The position numbers and the translations under genes are program-made. A stretch of DNA of 64,000 nucleotides from assembly GCF_007786475.1 (NCBI RefSeq), contig NZ_VNJJ01000004.1:313058-377057 (forward strand), in the 5' to 3' direction. Under the pieces are notes generated by a model that ran no database searches, was not told the origin of the DNA, and saw nothing but the letters and a program-made list of their open reading frames with translations. This document shows, piece by piece, positions 50,372 through 58,007 of this stretch. Origin of the DNA: Cohnella terricola. GTDB lineage: Bacteria > Bacillota > Bacilli > Paenibacillales > Paenibacillaceae. How positions within the stretch are numbered: the first letter of the stretch is position 1; each line of letters starts with the position of its first letter.

Positions 50372-51052
50372 ATGTGCGGAAGATACACGATCACGATCAC
50401 TCTAGAGGAACTGATGCTGCGGTATTTAACCGAAGAGCCGATGGGAAGCTACCCTATGCCCCGCTACAACGTCGCCCCTATGCAGAACGTGCTTGCGGTC
50501 GTCCATAACGGGAAGAAGAATAGGCTCGGCGAGCTGCGATGGGGACTCGTTCCTTCGTGGGCTTCAGACGACAAGATTGGGAGCAAGATGATCAACGCCC
50601 GCGCGGAAACGCTGCTGGAGAGAAGCTCGTTCAAGAGCCTCGTGCGGCGGAAAAGGGCGATCGTCCCGGCGGACGGCTTCTACGAGTGGAAAAAGCAAGG
50701 AAATCTCAAGCAGCCGATGCGGATGACGATGAAAGGCGGCGGAATTTTCTCCATGGCCGCCTTGTACGATACGTGGCTGTCGCCGGATGGCCGCAAGATT
50801 AGCACGTGCACCATCATTACGACGACGCCGAACAGCCTGATGGCCGATATCCACGATCGTATGCCGGTCATTTTGCGGCCGGAGGACGAAGCCGAGTGGT
50901 TGGATCGGGGCAACGAGGACGTAAGAGGACTGATGGCTCTGCTGCGTCCCTATTCGGCGGAAGCCATGCGCGCTTACCCGGTATCCCCGATCGTCGGCAA
51001 CGTCAAGAACGATACGGCGGAGTGCATCGAAGAGCAACTCGCGTTATTCTGA
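50372..51052 (+). CDS. yedK: SOS-response-associated peptidase (YedK/HMCES, SRAP)
   Basis: Protects abasic sites in single-stranded DNA by a covalent thiazolidine link through Cys 2; 226 residues. MCGRYT gives the catalytic Cys directly after the initiator Met. Other motifs: RYNVAPMQNVLAV, MINARAETLLERSSF, AIVPADGFYEWKKQ (catalytic Glu) and IHDRMPVIL (His). The start at 50372 is fixed by these and by AAGGAGGGG upstream; an earlier in-frame ATG would bury Cys 2. It lies 73 bp behind the LexA-controlled polymerase operon. Confidence 0.95.
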   Translation: MCGRYTITITLEELMLRYLTEEPMGSYPMPRYNVAPMQNVLAVVHNGKKNRLGELRWGLVPSWASDDKIGSKMINARAETLLERSSFKSLVRRKRAIVPADGFYEWKKQGNLKQPMRMTMKGGGIFSMAALYDTWLSPDGRKISTCTIITTTPNSLMADIHDRMPVILRPEDEAEWLDRGNEDVRGLMALLRPYSAEAMRAYPVSPIVGNVKNDTAECIEEQLALF

Positions 51053-51061
51053 CGCGCCGGC

Positions 51062-51265
51062 TTAGCAGCAGCGGGAAACTTTGCCGCCTTTGGCGTTATA
51101 CCGCGCTTCCTGCGCCTGGCGAACGAATTCCCCCCGCGACAAGATCGGCTCGCCGGGATGGCGCGTTCGGCAATGAAGGACGTACGTTTCGTAGTGGGGC
51201 ACGCCTGCCAACAGATCGAGAAATTGCCGCCGGTACTTCAACGCGCCAACTATTTTTCCAAACAT
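51062..51265 (-). CDS. YbdD/YjiX-family small protein
   Basis: A 67-residue partner protein of CstA-type transporters. YVLHCRTRHPGEPILSRGEF and the ending with two Cys (KGGKVSRCC) fit the YbdD family. It lies 7 bp after cstA on the same strand, the conserved arrangement in many bacteria. It probably assists the pyruvate transporter. Confidence 0.85.
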   Translation of the reverse strand: MFGKIVGALKYRRQFLDLLAGVPHYETYVLHCRTRHPGEPILSRGEFVRQAQEARYNAKGGKVSRCC

Positions 51266-51272
51266 CGATCCT

Positions 51273-53345
51273 TTACGCTCCTTTCGGGTCGGGTTCGCGC
51301 CGGACGCCAGGAGACTCCCGAAGCTCGAATGTCCGCCCGGCCAAGACGCCGTACCAGATTCGCGCGGACGAGACGAGCACCGTCAGCGCCGCGAGGATGA
51401 AGAGTCCGCAGATCGCCGCGTTCACGTAATTGCTGCGAACGATTTGCCCCATCTGGCCGAGATCCTCGGCCGCGCCGATGATTCTCCCCTCATCGAGCGC
51501 CGCTTGATACTGCCTCGCCTGCGCCAGGAACCCGATCGATGGCTGCGCATGGAACAGCTTCTGGAATCCCGCCGCCATCGTGACGACGAGCAGCCATGCG
51601 GCCGGAAGCAGCGTGACCCAGACATAAGCTTTCTTGCCCATCTTGAACAAAATCGTCGTGCAGAATAGCAAAGCCATGCCGGCCAGCATCTGGTTGGCGA
51701 TTCCGAACAGCGCCCACAGCGAATTGACGCCGCCGAGCGGATCGATGACCCCCTGAACGAGAAAATACCCCCAAGCGAACACGCAGATCGCCGTGCCGAT
51801 CGCGTTCCCCGCGAACGATTCCGTATCGCCTAACCGTTTGGCTGCCGTCCCGAGCAGTTCCTGAACCATGAACCTCCCCACCCTTGTTCCGGCGTCGACC
51901 GTCGTCAGAATAAACAATGCTTCGAAAAGAATCGCGAAATGGTACCAGAACGACATGAGCGCTTTGCCGCCGATCGCGGCGGACAAGACGTGCGCCATCC
52001 CCACCGCAAGCGTAGGCGCGCCGCCGGTGCGCGACAGAACGCTCGATTCCCCGATATCGCGGGAAAGCTCCGTCAGTTGCTCTGGCGTAACGGAATAGCC
52101 CCAGGACGAGATCGTCGCGGCCGCTTGGCCGACATCCGTCCCGATTACGGCGGCGGGGCTGTTGATCGCAAAATAGACCCCCGGGGTCAGGATGCAAGCA
52201 GCGATCAGCGCCATGAGGGCGACGAAGGATTCGGTCAGCATCGCTCCGTACCCGATCGGCGTCGCGTGCGATTCGCGCTCGATCATTTTCGGCGTGGTGC
52301 CGGACGAGATCAGCGCGTGAAATCCGGAGACGGAGCCGCAGGCGATCGTGATGAACAGGAACGGAAAAATATTGCCCGAGAATACGGGGCCCGTCCCGTT
52401 CGCGAACGTGGAGATGCCGGGCATCAGGAGATCCGGGGAGACGACGAGGATGCCGACGGCTAGCGCCGCGATCGTGCCGATTTTTAGAAACGTACTCAAA
52501 TAGTCGCGAGGCGCCAGCAGCAGCCAGACCGGGATAACGGAGGCCGCGAAGGCGTAGCCGATCAGCAGATATGCGATCGTCGTGCCCGAGAGCGTGAAGA
52601 GAGGGGCCAGCAAGAAGTTATCGGCGATTTCCCGTCCGTAGACAAGCGCTGCGATCAGCAGCATAAGCCCGGCCACCGAGGCTTCGGTCACCCGGCCGGG
52701 ACGAATATAACGCATGTAGATGCCCATCAGCAGGGCGATCGGAATGGTGGCCGCGATCGTGAACGTCCCCCAAGGGCTCCCGGCCAAGGCCTTCACTACG
52801 ATCAGCGCCAGCACCGCGAGCAGAATGATCATAATCCCGAAAATGCCGATCATCGCGATCAGACCGGCGGTCCGTCCCATCTCGTCCTTGATCATTTCTC
52901 CCAACGATTTGCCATCCCGGCGCATCGAGGCGAAGAGCACGACGAAATCCTGCACCGCTCCGGCAAAGACCGCGCCGACGATAATCCACAGCGTGCCCGG
53001 CAAATATCCCATTTGCGTGGCCAATATGGGGCCGACCAGAGGCCCCGCACCGGCAATCGCGGCAAAATGGTGTCCGAACAGCACTCCTTTATGCGTCGGC
53101 ACGAAATCTTTGCCGTCGTTATGAAGCTCGGAAGGCGTCATCCGCCGATCATCGAGGGCAAGCGCCTTGCGTGCGATAAAGCGGGCGTAGAACCGGTAAG
53201 CCGCGGCATACCAGCATACGGCGGCCGCGACGAGCCATACCGCGTTAACCGCCTCGCCCCTCGCTATAGCAACTGCGGCGAAAGAAACCGCGCCGACCAG
53301 CGATATGCAGATCCACAGCAAAACCGACTTCCATTTTCCCCGCAT
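51273..53345 (-). CDS. cstA: Carbon-starvation protein CstA (pyruvate/peptide transporter)
   Basis: A 690-residue membrane protein with about 16-18 hydrophobic segments. CstA blocks: DFVPTHKGVLFGHHFAAIAG, AGPLVGPILATQMGYLPGTL and VAGCG-like FITIACGSVSGFHALISSGT. Known: proton-coupled pyruvate uptake, or peptide use during starvation. The start at 53345 (MRGKWKSVLLW) has GAGGTG 6-7 bp upstream; the frame continues to 53411 without a site. The upstream region carries a ten-copy 51-bp array beginning 138 bp away. Confidence 0.93.
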   Translation of the reverse strand: MRGKWKSVLLWICISLVGAVSFAAVAIARGEAVNAVWLVAAAVCWYAAAYRFYARFIARKALALDDRRMTPSELHNDGKDFVPTHKGVLFGHHFAAIAGAGPLVGPILATQMGYLPGTLWIIVGAVFAGAVQDFVVLFASMRRDGKSLGEMIKDEMGRTAGLIAMIGIFGIMIILLAVLALIVVKALAGSPWGTFTIAATIPIALLMGIYMRYIRPGRVTEASVAGLMLLIAALVYGREIADNFLLAPLFTLSGTTIAYLLIGYAFAASVIPVWLLLAPRDYLSTFLKIGTIAALAVGILVVSPDLLMPGISTFANGTGPVFSGNIFPFLFITIACGSVSGFHALISSGTTPKMIERESHATPIGYGAMLTESFVALMALIAACILTPGVYFAINSPAAVIGTDVGQAAATISSWGYSVTPEQLTELSRDIGESSVLSRTGGAPTLAVGMAHVLSAAIGGKALMSFWYHFAILFEALFILTTVDAGTRVGRFMVQELLGTAAKRLGDTESFAGNAIGTAICVFAWGYFLVQGVIDPLGGVNSLWALFGIANQMLAGMALLFCTTILFKMGKKAYVWVTLLPAAWLLVVTMAAGFQKLFHAQPSIGFLAQARQYQAALDEGRIIGAAEDLGQMGQIVRSNYVNAAICGLFILAALTVLVSSARIWYGVLAGRTFELRESPGVRREPDPKGA

Positions 53346-53482
53346 CGTCCGCACCTCGTCAGGCATTCTTCTCCGCATCGCTTTGAGGAAGAAGTAACCA
53401 TGAGAATGCACCTAAACCCCGCCAAATATGCACGGCGTCGCGCGCAACACAAACTCTTCCGCCGTCCCTATTGGTGCAAAAG

Positions 53483-53992
53483 AATTGTTCGACTTTTTCG
53501 TGCTACTCCCCCACTTCTCCGCCGCTGCCCAGGAATAGTTCGACTTTTTCGTGCTACTCCCGCACTTCTCCTCCGCTGTCCAGGAATAGTTCGACTTTTT
53601 CGTGCTACTCCCGCACTTCTCCGCCACTGCCCAGGAATAGTTCGACTTTATCGTGCTACTCCCCCACTTCTCCTCCGCTGCCCAGGAATAGTTCGACTTT
53701 TTCGTGCTACTCCCGCACTTCTCCGCCACTGCCCAGGAATAGTTCGACTTTATCGTGCTACTCCCCCACTTCTCCTCCGCTGCCCAGGAATTGTTCAACT
53801 TTTTCGTGCTACTCCCGTGCAACTCCGCCACTGCCCAGGAATTGTTCGACTTTTTCGTGCTACTCCAGCGCAACCCCGCTACTGTCCAGAAATAGTTCGA
53901 CTTTTTCGTGCTACTCCCGCACTTCTCCTCCGCTGCCCAGGAATAGTCCGACTTTTTCGTGCTACTCCCGCCGTTTCGCGCCGCAGCCTGGG
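53483..53992. repeat. 51-bp tandem array, ten copies
   Basis: Units starting AAT(A/T)GTTCGACTTT begin at 53483, 53534, 53585 and so on to 53942: ten starts at exactly 51 bp. Each unit continues TCGTGCTACTCCC, then ACTTCTCC, then GCTG(C/T)CCAGG. There is no strong dyad, unlike the arrays at 15.3, 38.7 and 43.7 kb. It fills most of the gap between cstA and the next promoter. Open frames through it on both strands are artefacts. Confidence 0.95.
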
Positions 53993-53999
53993 AATTGGC

Positions 54000-54028
54000 T
54001 TGACACCCTCGCTGCGGTCCGGTATATT
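54000..54028 (+). promoter_or_regulatory. Strong sigma-A promoter
   Basis: TTGACA (54000-54005), 17-bp spacer, TATATT (54023-54028). The transcript would start near 54035 and meet a terminator at 54065-54115 before the gene at 54145. Confidence 0.7.
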
Positions 54029-54064
54029 GGACGAACAAACCATATTTTCCCACACTTACGACGG

Positions 54065-54115
54065 AAGCACCCGTAAGCAAGGCTGATAGCAGCCTTCTTG
54101 CAGGTGCTTTTTTTG
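54065..54115 (+). terminator. Terminator between promoter and secreted-protein gene
   Basis: AAGCACC...GCAAGGCTG / CAGCCTT-TTGC-GGTGCTT, ATAG loop, then seven T residues. It begins 30 nt after the predicted transcript start and ends 30 nt before the next start codon, so it makes an 80-nt RNA or attenuates the gene. Confidence 0.75.
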
Positions 54116-54144
54116 TCGTCCCAATCCAAAGGAGGAATCCCGTT

Positions 54145-54966
54145 ATGCCGCTCAGAAAACCGCTGTCGCTCGTACTGTTGGCTCTCCTGATCCCTTTCGT
54201 TCTGGTCCTGCCCCGAGGCGTATCCGCTGCCGCGACAATCGAACTGACCTCGTCCGTCAAAGTCCCGTTCGATAAGACCGTTGCCGCCGCGGACAAGACG
54301 ACGGCCGAGAAGCTGAATTCGCTGTACGGAGAGCTCGCCGCCCTGCTTAAGGAAGATAATGACACAGAAGCGAAGATCAAAGCGCTGCACTACAAGAATG
54401 AGGAGATCGCGATTGCGCTCCGCAAGCAAATCCGGGAGATCGACGCCGCCCAGCTCGCCAAGCTGGCGACTCAGGTCCAGCAGGCGAAAGCCCGCTATAA
54501 GCCGCTGCTCGACTCCTACTCCGCCCTGAACAAACAAATCTCTGCCGCCAAGACGTTAAAAAACAAAACGCTGAATTCCACTCTTCGCACCCAAGCCGAT
54601 CTCATGAAACCGCTGGTTCAGCTCGCCCGAGAGGAGATTAAGACAAAGGAGGCCGCCCATAAATCGGCCAAAACCGCCGCCGCGAAAAAAATCAAAGCCG
54701 CCCGCGATTCGCTTGCGGCCGTCGATCCGCTCAAGGTCCAGATCAAAGCTCAGCGAAACGCGGTCGGCTCGGTGCGGGACAGCAGGTCCCCCGTGTGGTC
54801 CAATTTCAAGTCCGCCGGCAAGAAATCCGACATTCAGGGCACGCAAAGCTCGCTTACGTCCCTTGTTTCCCTATCCCGCCAGATCGCAACGCAGCAGCAG
54901 AAAATTTATGCGCTCGAGGTCAAAATCGCGGATATCCTTTCCCGCACGCAGAGCCAGATTCTATAA
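54145..54966 (+). CDS. Secreted coiled-coil protein, function unknown
   Basis: A 273-residue protein with a signal peptide (LSLVLLALLIPFVLVLPRGVSA, cleavage near residue 28), then almost wholly helical, Ala/Lys/Leu-rich sequence with few prolines (AAQLAKLATQVQQAKARYKP, KEAAHKSAKTAAAKKIKAAR). It probably forms a long coiled coil at the cell surface. AAGGAGGAA 7 bp before ATG. A terminator lies just upstream. Family not recognised. Confidence 0.7.
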   Translation: MPLRKPLSLVLLALLIPFVLVLPRGVSAAATIELTSSVKVPFDKTVAAADKTTAEKLNSLYGELAALLKEDNDTEAKIKALHYKNEEIAIALRKQIREIDAAQLAKLATQVQQAKARYKPLLDSYSALNKQISAAKTLKNKTLNSTLRTQADLMKPLVQLAREEIKTKEAAHKSAKTAAAKKIKAARDSLAAVDPLKVQIKAQRNAVGSVRDSRSPVWSNFKSAGKKSDIQGTQSSLTSLVSLSRQIATQQQKIYALEVKIADILSRTQSQIL

Positions 54967-55042
54967 CGCTCGCGGACGCGAAAGAGTTATAATAGACTCC
55001 ATTACCTTGTCTCGAACGAGATAGAGGAAGGAGCCGCCCGAT

Positions 55043-55258
55043 ATGGCATTGAACATTCGCCTGATTACCGATCAGGACTTTCAGGAAGCATTGGAGCGCC
55101 AAGCACCCCTGCGGGTTTTCAAGGACGATCACATTATCGATACCGGAGGGATCATCGTACGCTATGACAGCGAGACCGTCGTCGTCCAATCCGGCGTAGG
55201 CGATCTGGCATACCATAGCCGATCGGCGTGCGAGTTTTTCGAGCTCCGCAAGCGTTAG
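55043..55258 (+). CDS. Small conserved-looking protein, function unknown
   Basis: A 71-residue cytoplasmic protein starting MALNIRLITDQDF with GAAGGAG 9-10 bp upstream. It reads like a small beta barrel (APLRVFKDDHIIDTGGIIVR, ETVVVQSGVGDLAYHSR). No cysteine, no membrane segment. A TATAAT (54988-54993) in front could serve as -10. Family not recognised. Confidence 0.6.
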   Translation: MALNIRLITDQDFQEALERQAPLRVFKDDHIIDTGGIIVRYDSETVVVQSGVGDLAYHSRSACEFFELRKR

Positions 55259-55377
55259 TTCGCGTACGCGGCTTCGCCTTTCCGCCCGATTTTCACCCAA
55301 AAACGGCGATTTGAACCATATTCCCCGGGACCCCGCATATATAAAAAAGATACAACTTCCCGGGGAGGCTGCCGTTC

Positions 55378-55893
55378 ATGAGATTGGCAAAGATATGCCG
55401 TGTCTTTATTCTTTTATCTGTTTTGTTTCTCGTTCCCTCCGTCGTTACCGCTCATGCGGAAACCGTCCAATTGGCAAAAAAGTTCGCCGAATACGAGCAG
55501 TTCATCATGATCGACAAATCCACAAACAAGCTCTATTACTACGAGGAAGGGAAGCTGGTCAAGTCGTTCCCCGTAGCTACCGGAGCCAAGCCCTCCTATA
55601 CGCCGGAAGGCTTGTTCACGATCCACGAAAAAGTCAAAAACCGCCCCTACTACAAAGAGAAAATCAAAGGCGGCGACCCCAAAAACCCGCTCGGAGACCG
55701 CTGGCTCGGCCTAGAGGTCACCATCAACGGAAAAACCTCCTATGCCTACGGGATTCACGGCAACAACAACGAGAAATCGATAGGCAAATACGTGTCCGCC
55801 GGCTGCATTCGCATGCATAACAAAGACGTCCACTGGCTCTATGATCGAATCAAAACATCGACTCCGGTCAATATCGTTAAAAAGGCGGCCTAG
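55378..55893 (+). CDS. L,D-transpeptidase (YkuD domain), secreted
   Basis: Cell-wall cross-linking enzyme, 171 residues. Signal peptide to about residue 27 (VLFLVPSVVTAHA). YkuD domain: MIDKSTNKLYYYEEGKLVKS, FPVATGAKPSYTPEGLFTI, and the active site YGIHGNNNEKSIGKYVSAGC with IRMHNKDV, giving the His...Ser-x-Gly-Cys-Ile-Arg motif with nucleophile Cys. No LysM domain is attached. Its last 4 bp overlap the convergent small gene. Members act in spore or vegetative wall maturation. Confidence 0.93.
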   Translation: MRLAKICRVFILLSVLFLVPSVVTAHAETVQLAKKFAEYEQFIMIDKSTNKLYYYEEGKLVKSFPVATGAKPSYTPEGLFTIHEKVKNRPYYKEKIKGGDPKNPLGDRWLGLEVTINGKTSYAYGIHGNNNEKSIGKYVSAGCIRMHNKDVHWLYDRIKTSTPVNIVKKAA

Positions 55894-56150
55894 TCGTCCT
55901 GTGTCTTGATCGCCGAAGTCCAGCCCCAATAGAAGGCGTCGCGATCCCAGGCGGCTTTACCGCCATGGAGTTTCTTGAACGCCTTCTTGACATCCTTGTC
56001 GATCGAGACATGCCCCTTCTCGTTCGCGTATACGAATCGTTCTCCAAAATGTTTCCTGATATGCTCGACGGCCGCCTCCTGATACAACACTCCGGCATGC
56101 CTGAGTTCATTGAACATCCATGCCGCAACCTCGTCCGGTGTATAATCCAT
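55890..56150 (-). CDS. Small protein of unknown function
   Basis: An 86-residue protein starting MDYTPDEVAAWMFNEL with GAGCG upstream. An N-terminal helical part is followed by FGERFVYANEKGHVSIDKDV, and KAAWDRDAFYWGWTSA near the end, a Trp/Tyr-rich tail seen in some DUF6953-like proteins (weak recollection). It lies 24 bp upstream of, but in the opposite order to, the ABC exporter genes on the same strand: it is downstream of them and may be the last gene of that operon. Confidence 0.6.
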   Translation of the reverse strand: MDYTPDEVAAWMFNELRHAGVLYQEAAVEHIRKHFGERFVYANEKGHVSIDKDVKKAFKKLHGGKAAWDRDAFYWGWTSAIKTQDD

Positions 56151-56174
56151 CCTGAATTTCGCTCCTTATATCCG

Positions 56175-58007
56175 TTAGTCCGCTTGTCCGTAGCTTTGGT
56201 GCATCGCGCTGTACAGCCCGCCCTTAGCCAGCAACTCGTCGTGAGATCCGCGTTCCGCCAATCGGCCATCCTTCAGCACGAGGATTTGATCGGCTCGGCG
56301 GATCGTGTTCAGCCGGTGAGCAATGACGAAGCTGGTGCGCCCTTGCATGAGCCGCTGAAGCCCTTCCTGAATTTTGATCTCCGTTACCGTATCGATGCTG
56401 CTCGTCGCTTCGTCAAGCACGAGGATGGCCGGATCGGCCAGAATCGCCCGCGCGATCGCGAGCAATTGCTTCTGCCCTTGGCTGATCCCGCTGCCGTCTC
56501 CGTGCAGCACCTTATCGTAACCGCCCGGCAGCCGGGCGATGAACGAATGCGCGTTGGCGAGCTTGGCCGCCTCCACCACTTGCTCGTCCGTCGCGCCCGG
56601 CTTGCCGTAACGAATATTATCGCGAATTGTTCCTTCGAACAAGAAGGTGTCCTGAAGCACGAAAGCCATATGCGAACGAAGGCTTTCCCTGCGAATCGTC
56701 CGGATATCACGTCCGTCAACCGCAATGCTGCCGGAATCCGCCTCGTAGAAACGAGAAAGCAGTTGGATCAGCGACGTCTTGCCCGCTCCCGTAGGTCCGA
56801 TGATCGCGATCGTCTCCCCCGGGCGGGCCTTGAAGCTGATATTCTGCAACGTAGGTTCCCCTTCATTGTAAGAGAAACCTACTTGGGTGAATTCGACTTC
56901 GCCCGTCACCGCTTCGACCGGGCCGGCCTCCCCCTCGTCTTGATCTTCCTCGTCTTCGTCCAGAATCTCGAATACGCGCTCCGCGCCCGCGATCGCCGAT
57001 AACAGCGTATTCCACTGGTTCGCGAGATCGTTAAGCGGCCTTGTGAACTGTCTCGCGTACTCCACGAACACGACGATGACCCCGACCGTAATCGTTCCGC
57101 GAATGGCCAGATAACCTCCGACCCCGACGATGACGGCATAGCTTAAATTGTTCAAGCCGTTCATCAGCTTCGGAATAAATCCGGAAATCGATTGCGCCCA
57201 GAAGCCCGATTGCCTGATCCGCGCGTTGCGCTCGCCGAATTCGCGAATGACGCGCTCTTCCTGCGAGAAAGCTTTTACGATGCGTTGTCCGGATAACGTC
57301 TCTTCGATATACCCGTTCAGATCGCCGATGTTGCGTTGCCGTTCCTTGAACAGCACGCCGGTCCTTCGCGTGATCCACTTCATTCCCGACGACATCAGCG
57401 GCACGACGAGGAAAGTAAGCACGGTGAGCAGCGGGCTCAGCAGCAGCATGACGACGACCGTCCCGACGAGAGTGAGCACGCTCGAAAAGATCTGAATCGC
57501 GGAACTGTTCAACGTGGAGCTGACATTATCCATGTCGTTGGTCATCCGGCTCATCAGCTCTCCGCGCTGCCTCTTGGCGAAGAACGGGATGGGAAGGCGA
57601 TGTAGCTGCTTGAACAGATCCATCCGCATTCGGTATACCGTTTCCTGCGCGATCCCGATCATCCATATGTTCTGCAGCCAGCCGGCGATCGAGCCGAGCA
57701 CGTACACCGCCGCGAGTCCCGCGAGAAACAGCGCCCAAGGTTCGCCCCCTGGCCCTGCCAAGTATCGGTCTATCGCGACGCCGATCATATAAGGCCCAAG
57801 CAAGGAGAGTCCCGAGCTAAGCAGAACCATGAGCAGCACAAGGGCCAGTTTGCCCTTGCGGCGCGAGAGATAGTTCCAGATCCGCCTCAGCGTCGCTTTC
57901 CAATTTCTAGCCTTCTGCTTTGGTCGCTTGGACAGCGATATGCCTTGCTCCCCCGTCAATCCCTCCGGCCGCGGGTAACGAAGAGGTTCACTTAGCGCCT
58001 TCCGCAT
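56175..58007 (-). CDS. ABC exporter half-transporter, second subunit
   Basis: A 610-residue fused membrane-ATPase subunit. Six hydrophobic segments (residues about 40-330) are followed by the ATPase: Walker A GPTGAGKTS, signature ISQGQKQLLAIARAIL, Walker B ILVLDEATSSID, H-loop VIAHRL. The start MRKALSEPLRY at 58007 has GGAGGAGGG 6 bp upstream and lies inside the end of the first subunit (20-bp overlap). The pair resembles the heterodimeric multidrug or lipid exporters YheI/YheH or YfiB/YfiC; this subunit keeps a Glu after Walker B (DEATSS), as expected for the competent site. Confidence 0.92.
   Translation of the reverse strand: MRKALSEPLRYPRPEGLTGEQGISLSKRPKQKARNWKATLRRIWNYLSRRKGKLALVLLMVLLSSGLSLLGPYMIGVAIDRYLAGPGGEPWALFLAGLAAVYVLGSIAGWLQNIWMIGIAQETVYRMRMDLFKQLHRLPIPFFAKRQRGELMSRMTNDMDNVSSTLNSSAIQIFSSVLTLVGTVVVMLLLSPLLTVLTFLVVPLMSSGMKWITRRTGVLFKERQRNIGDLNGYIEETLSGQRIVKAFSQEERVIREFGERNARIRQSGFWAQSISGFIPKLMNGLNNLSYAVIVGVGGYLAIRGTITVGVIVVFVEYARQFTRPLNDLANQWNTLLSAIAGAERVFEILDEDEEDQDEGEAGPVEAVTGEVEFTQVGFSYNEGEPTLQNISFKARPGETIAIIGPTGAGKTSLIQLLSRFYEADSGSIAVDGRDIRTIRRESLRSHMAFVLQDTFLFEGTIRDNIRYGKPGATDEQVVEAAKLANAHSFIARLPGGYDKVLHGDGSGISQGQKQLLAIARAILADPAILVLDEATSSIDTVTEIKIQEGLQRLMQGRTSFVIAHRLNTIRRADQILVLKDGRLAERGSHDELLAKGGLYSAMHQSYGQAD

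Noticed and set aside
38697..53992. CRISPR arrays at the long direct repeats
   Set aside because: The whole 51-bp unit is conserved within an array, with no unique spacers between short repeats, and no cas genes are present.
53412..54380. Long reading frames encoding 17-residue repeats through the arrays (for example minus strand 53412-54380, plus strand 38651-39466, minus strand 12947-13186)
   Set aside because: They follow from the unit being 51 bp, so a frame open in one unit is open in all. They occur on both strands, lack ribosome sites and overlap promoters or real genes.
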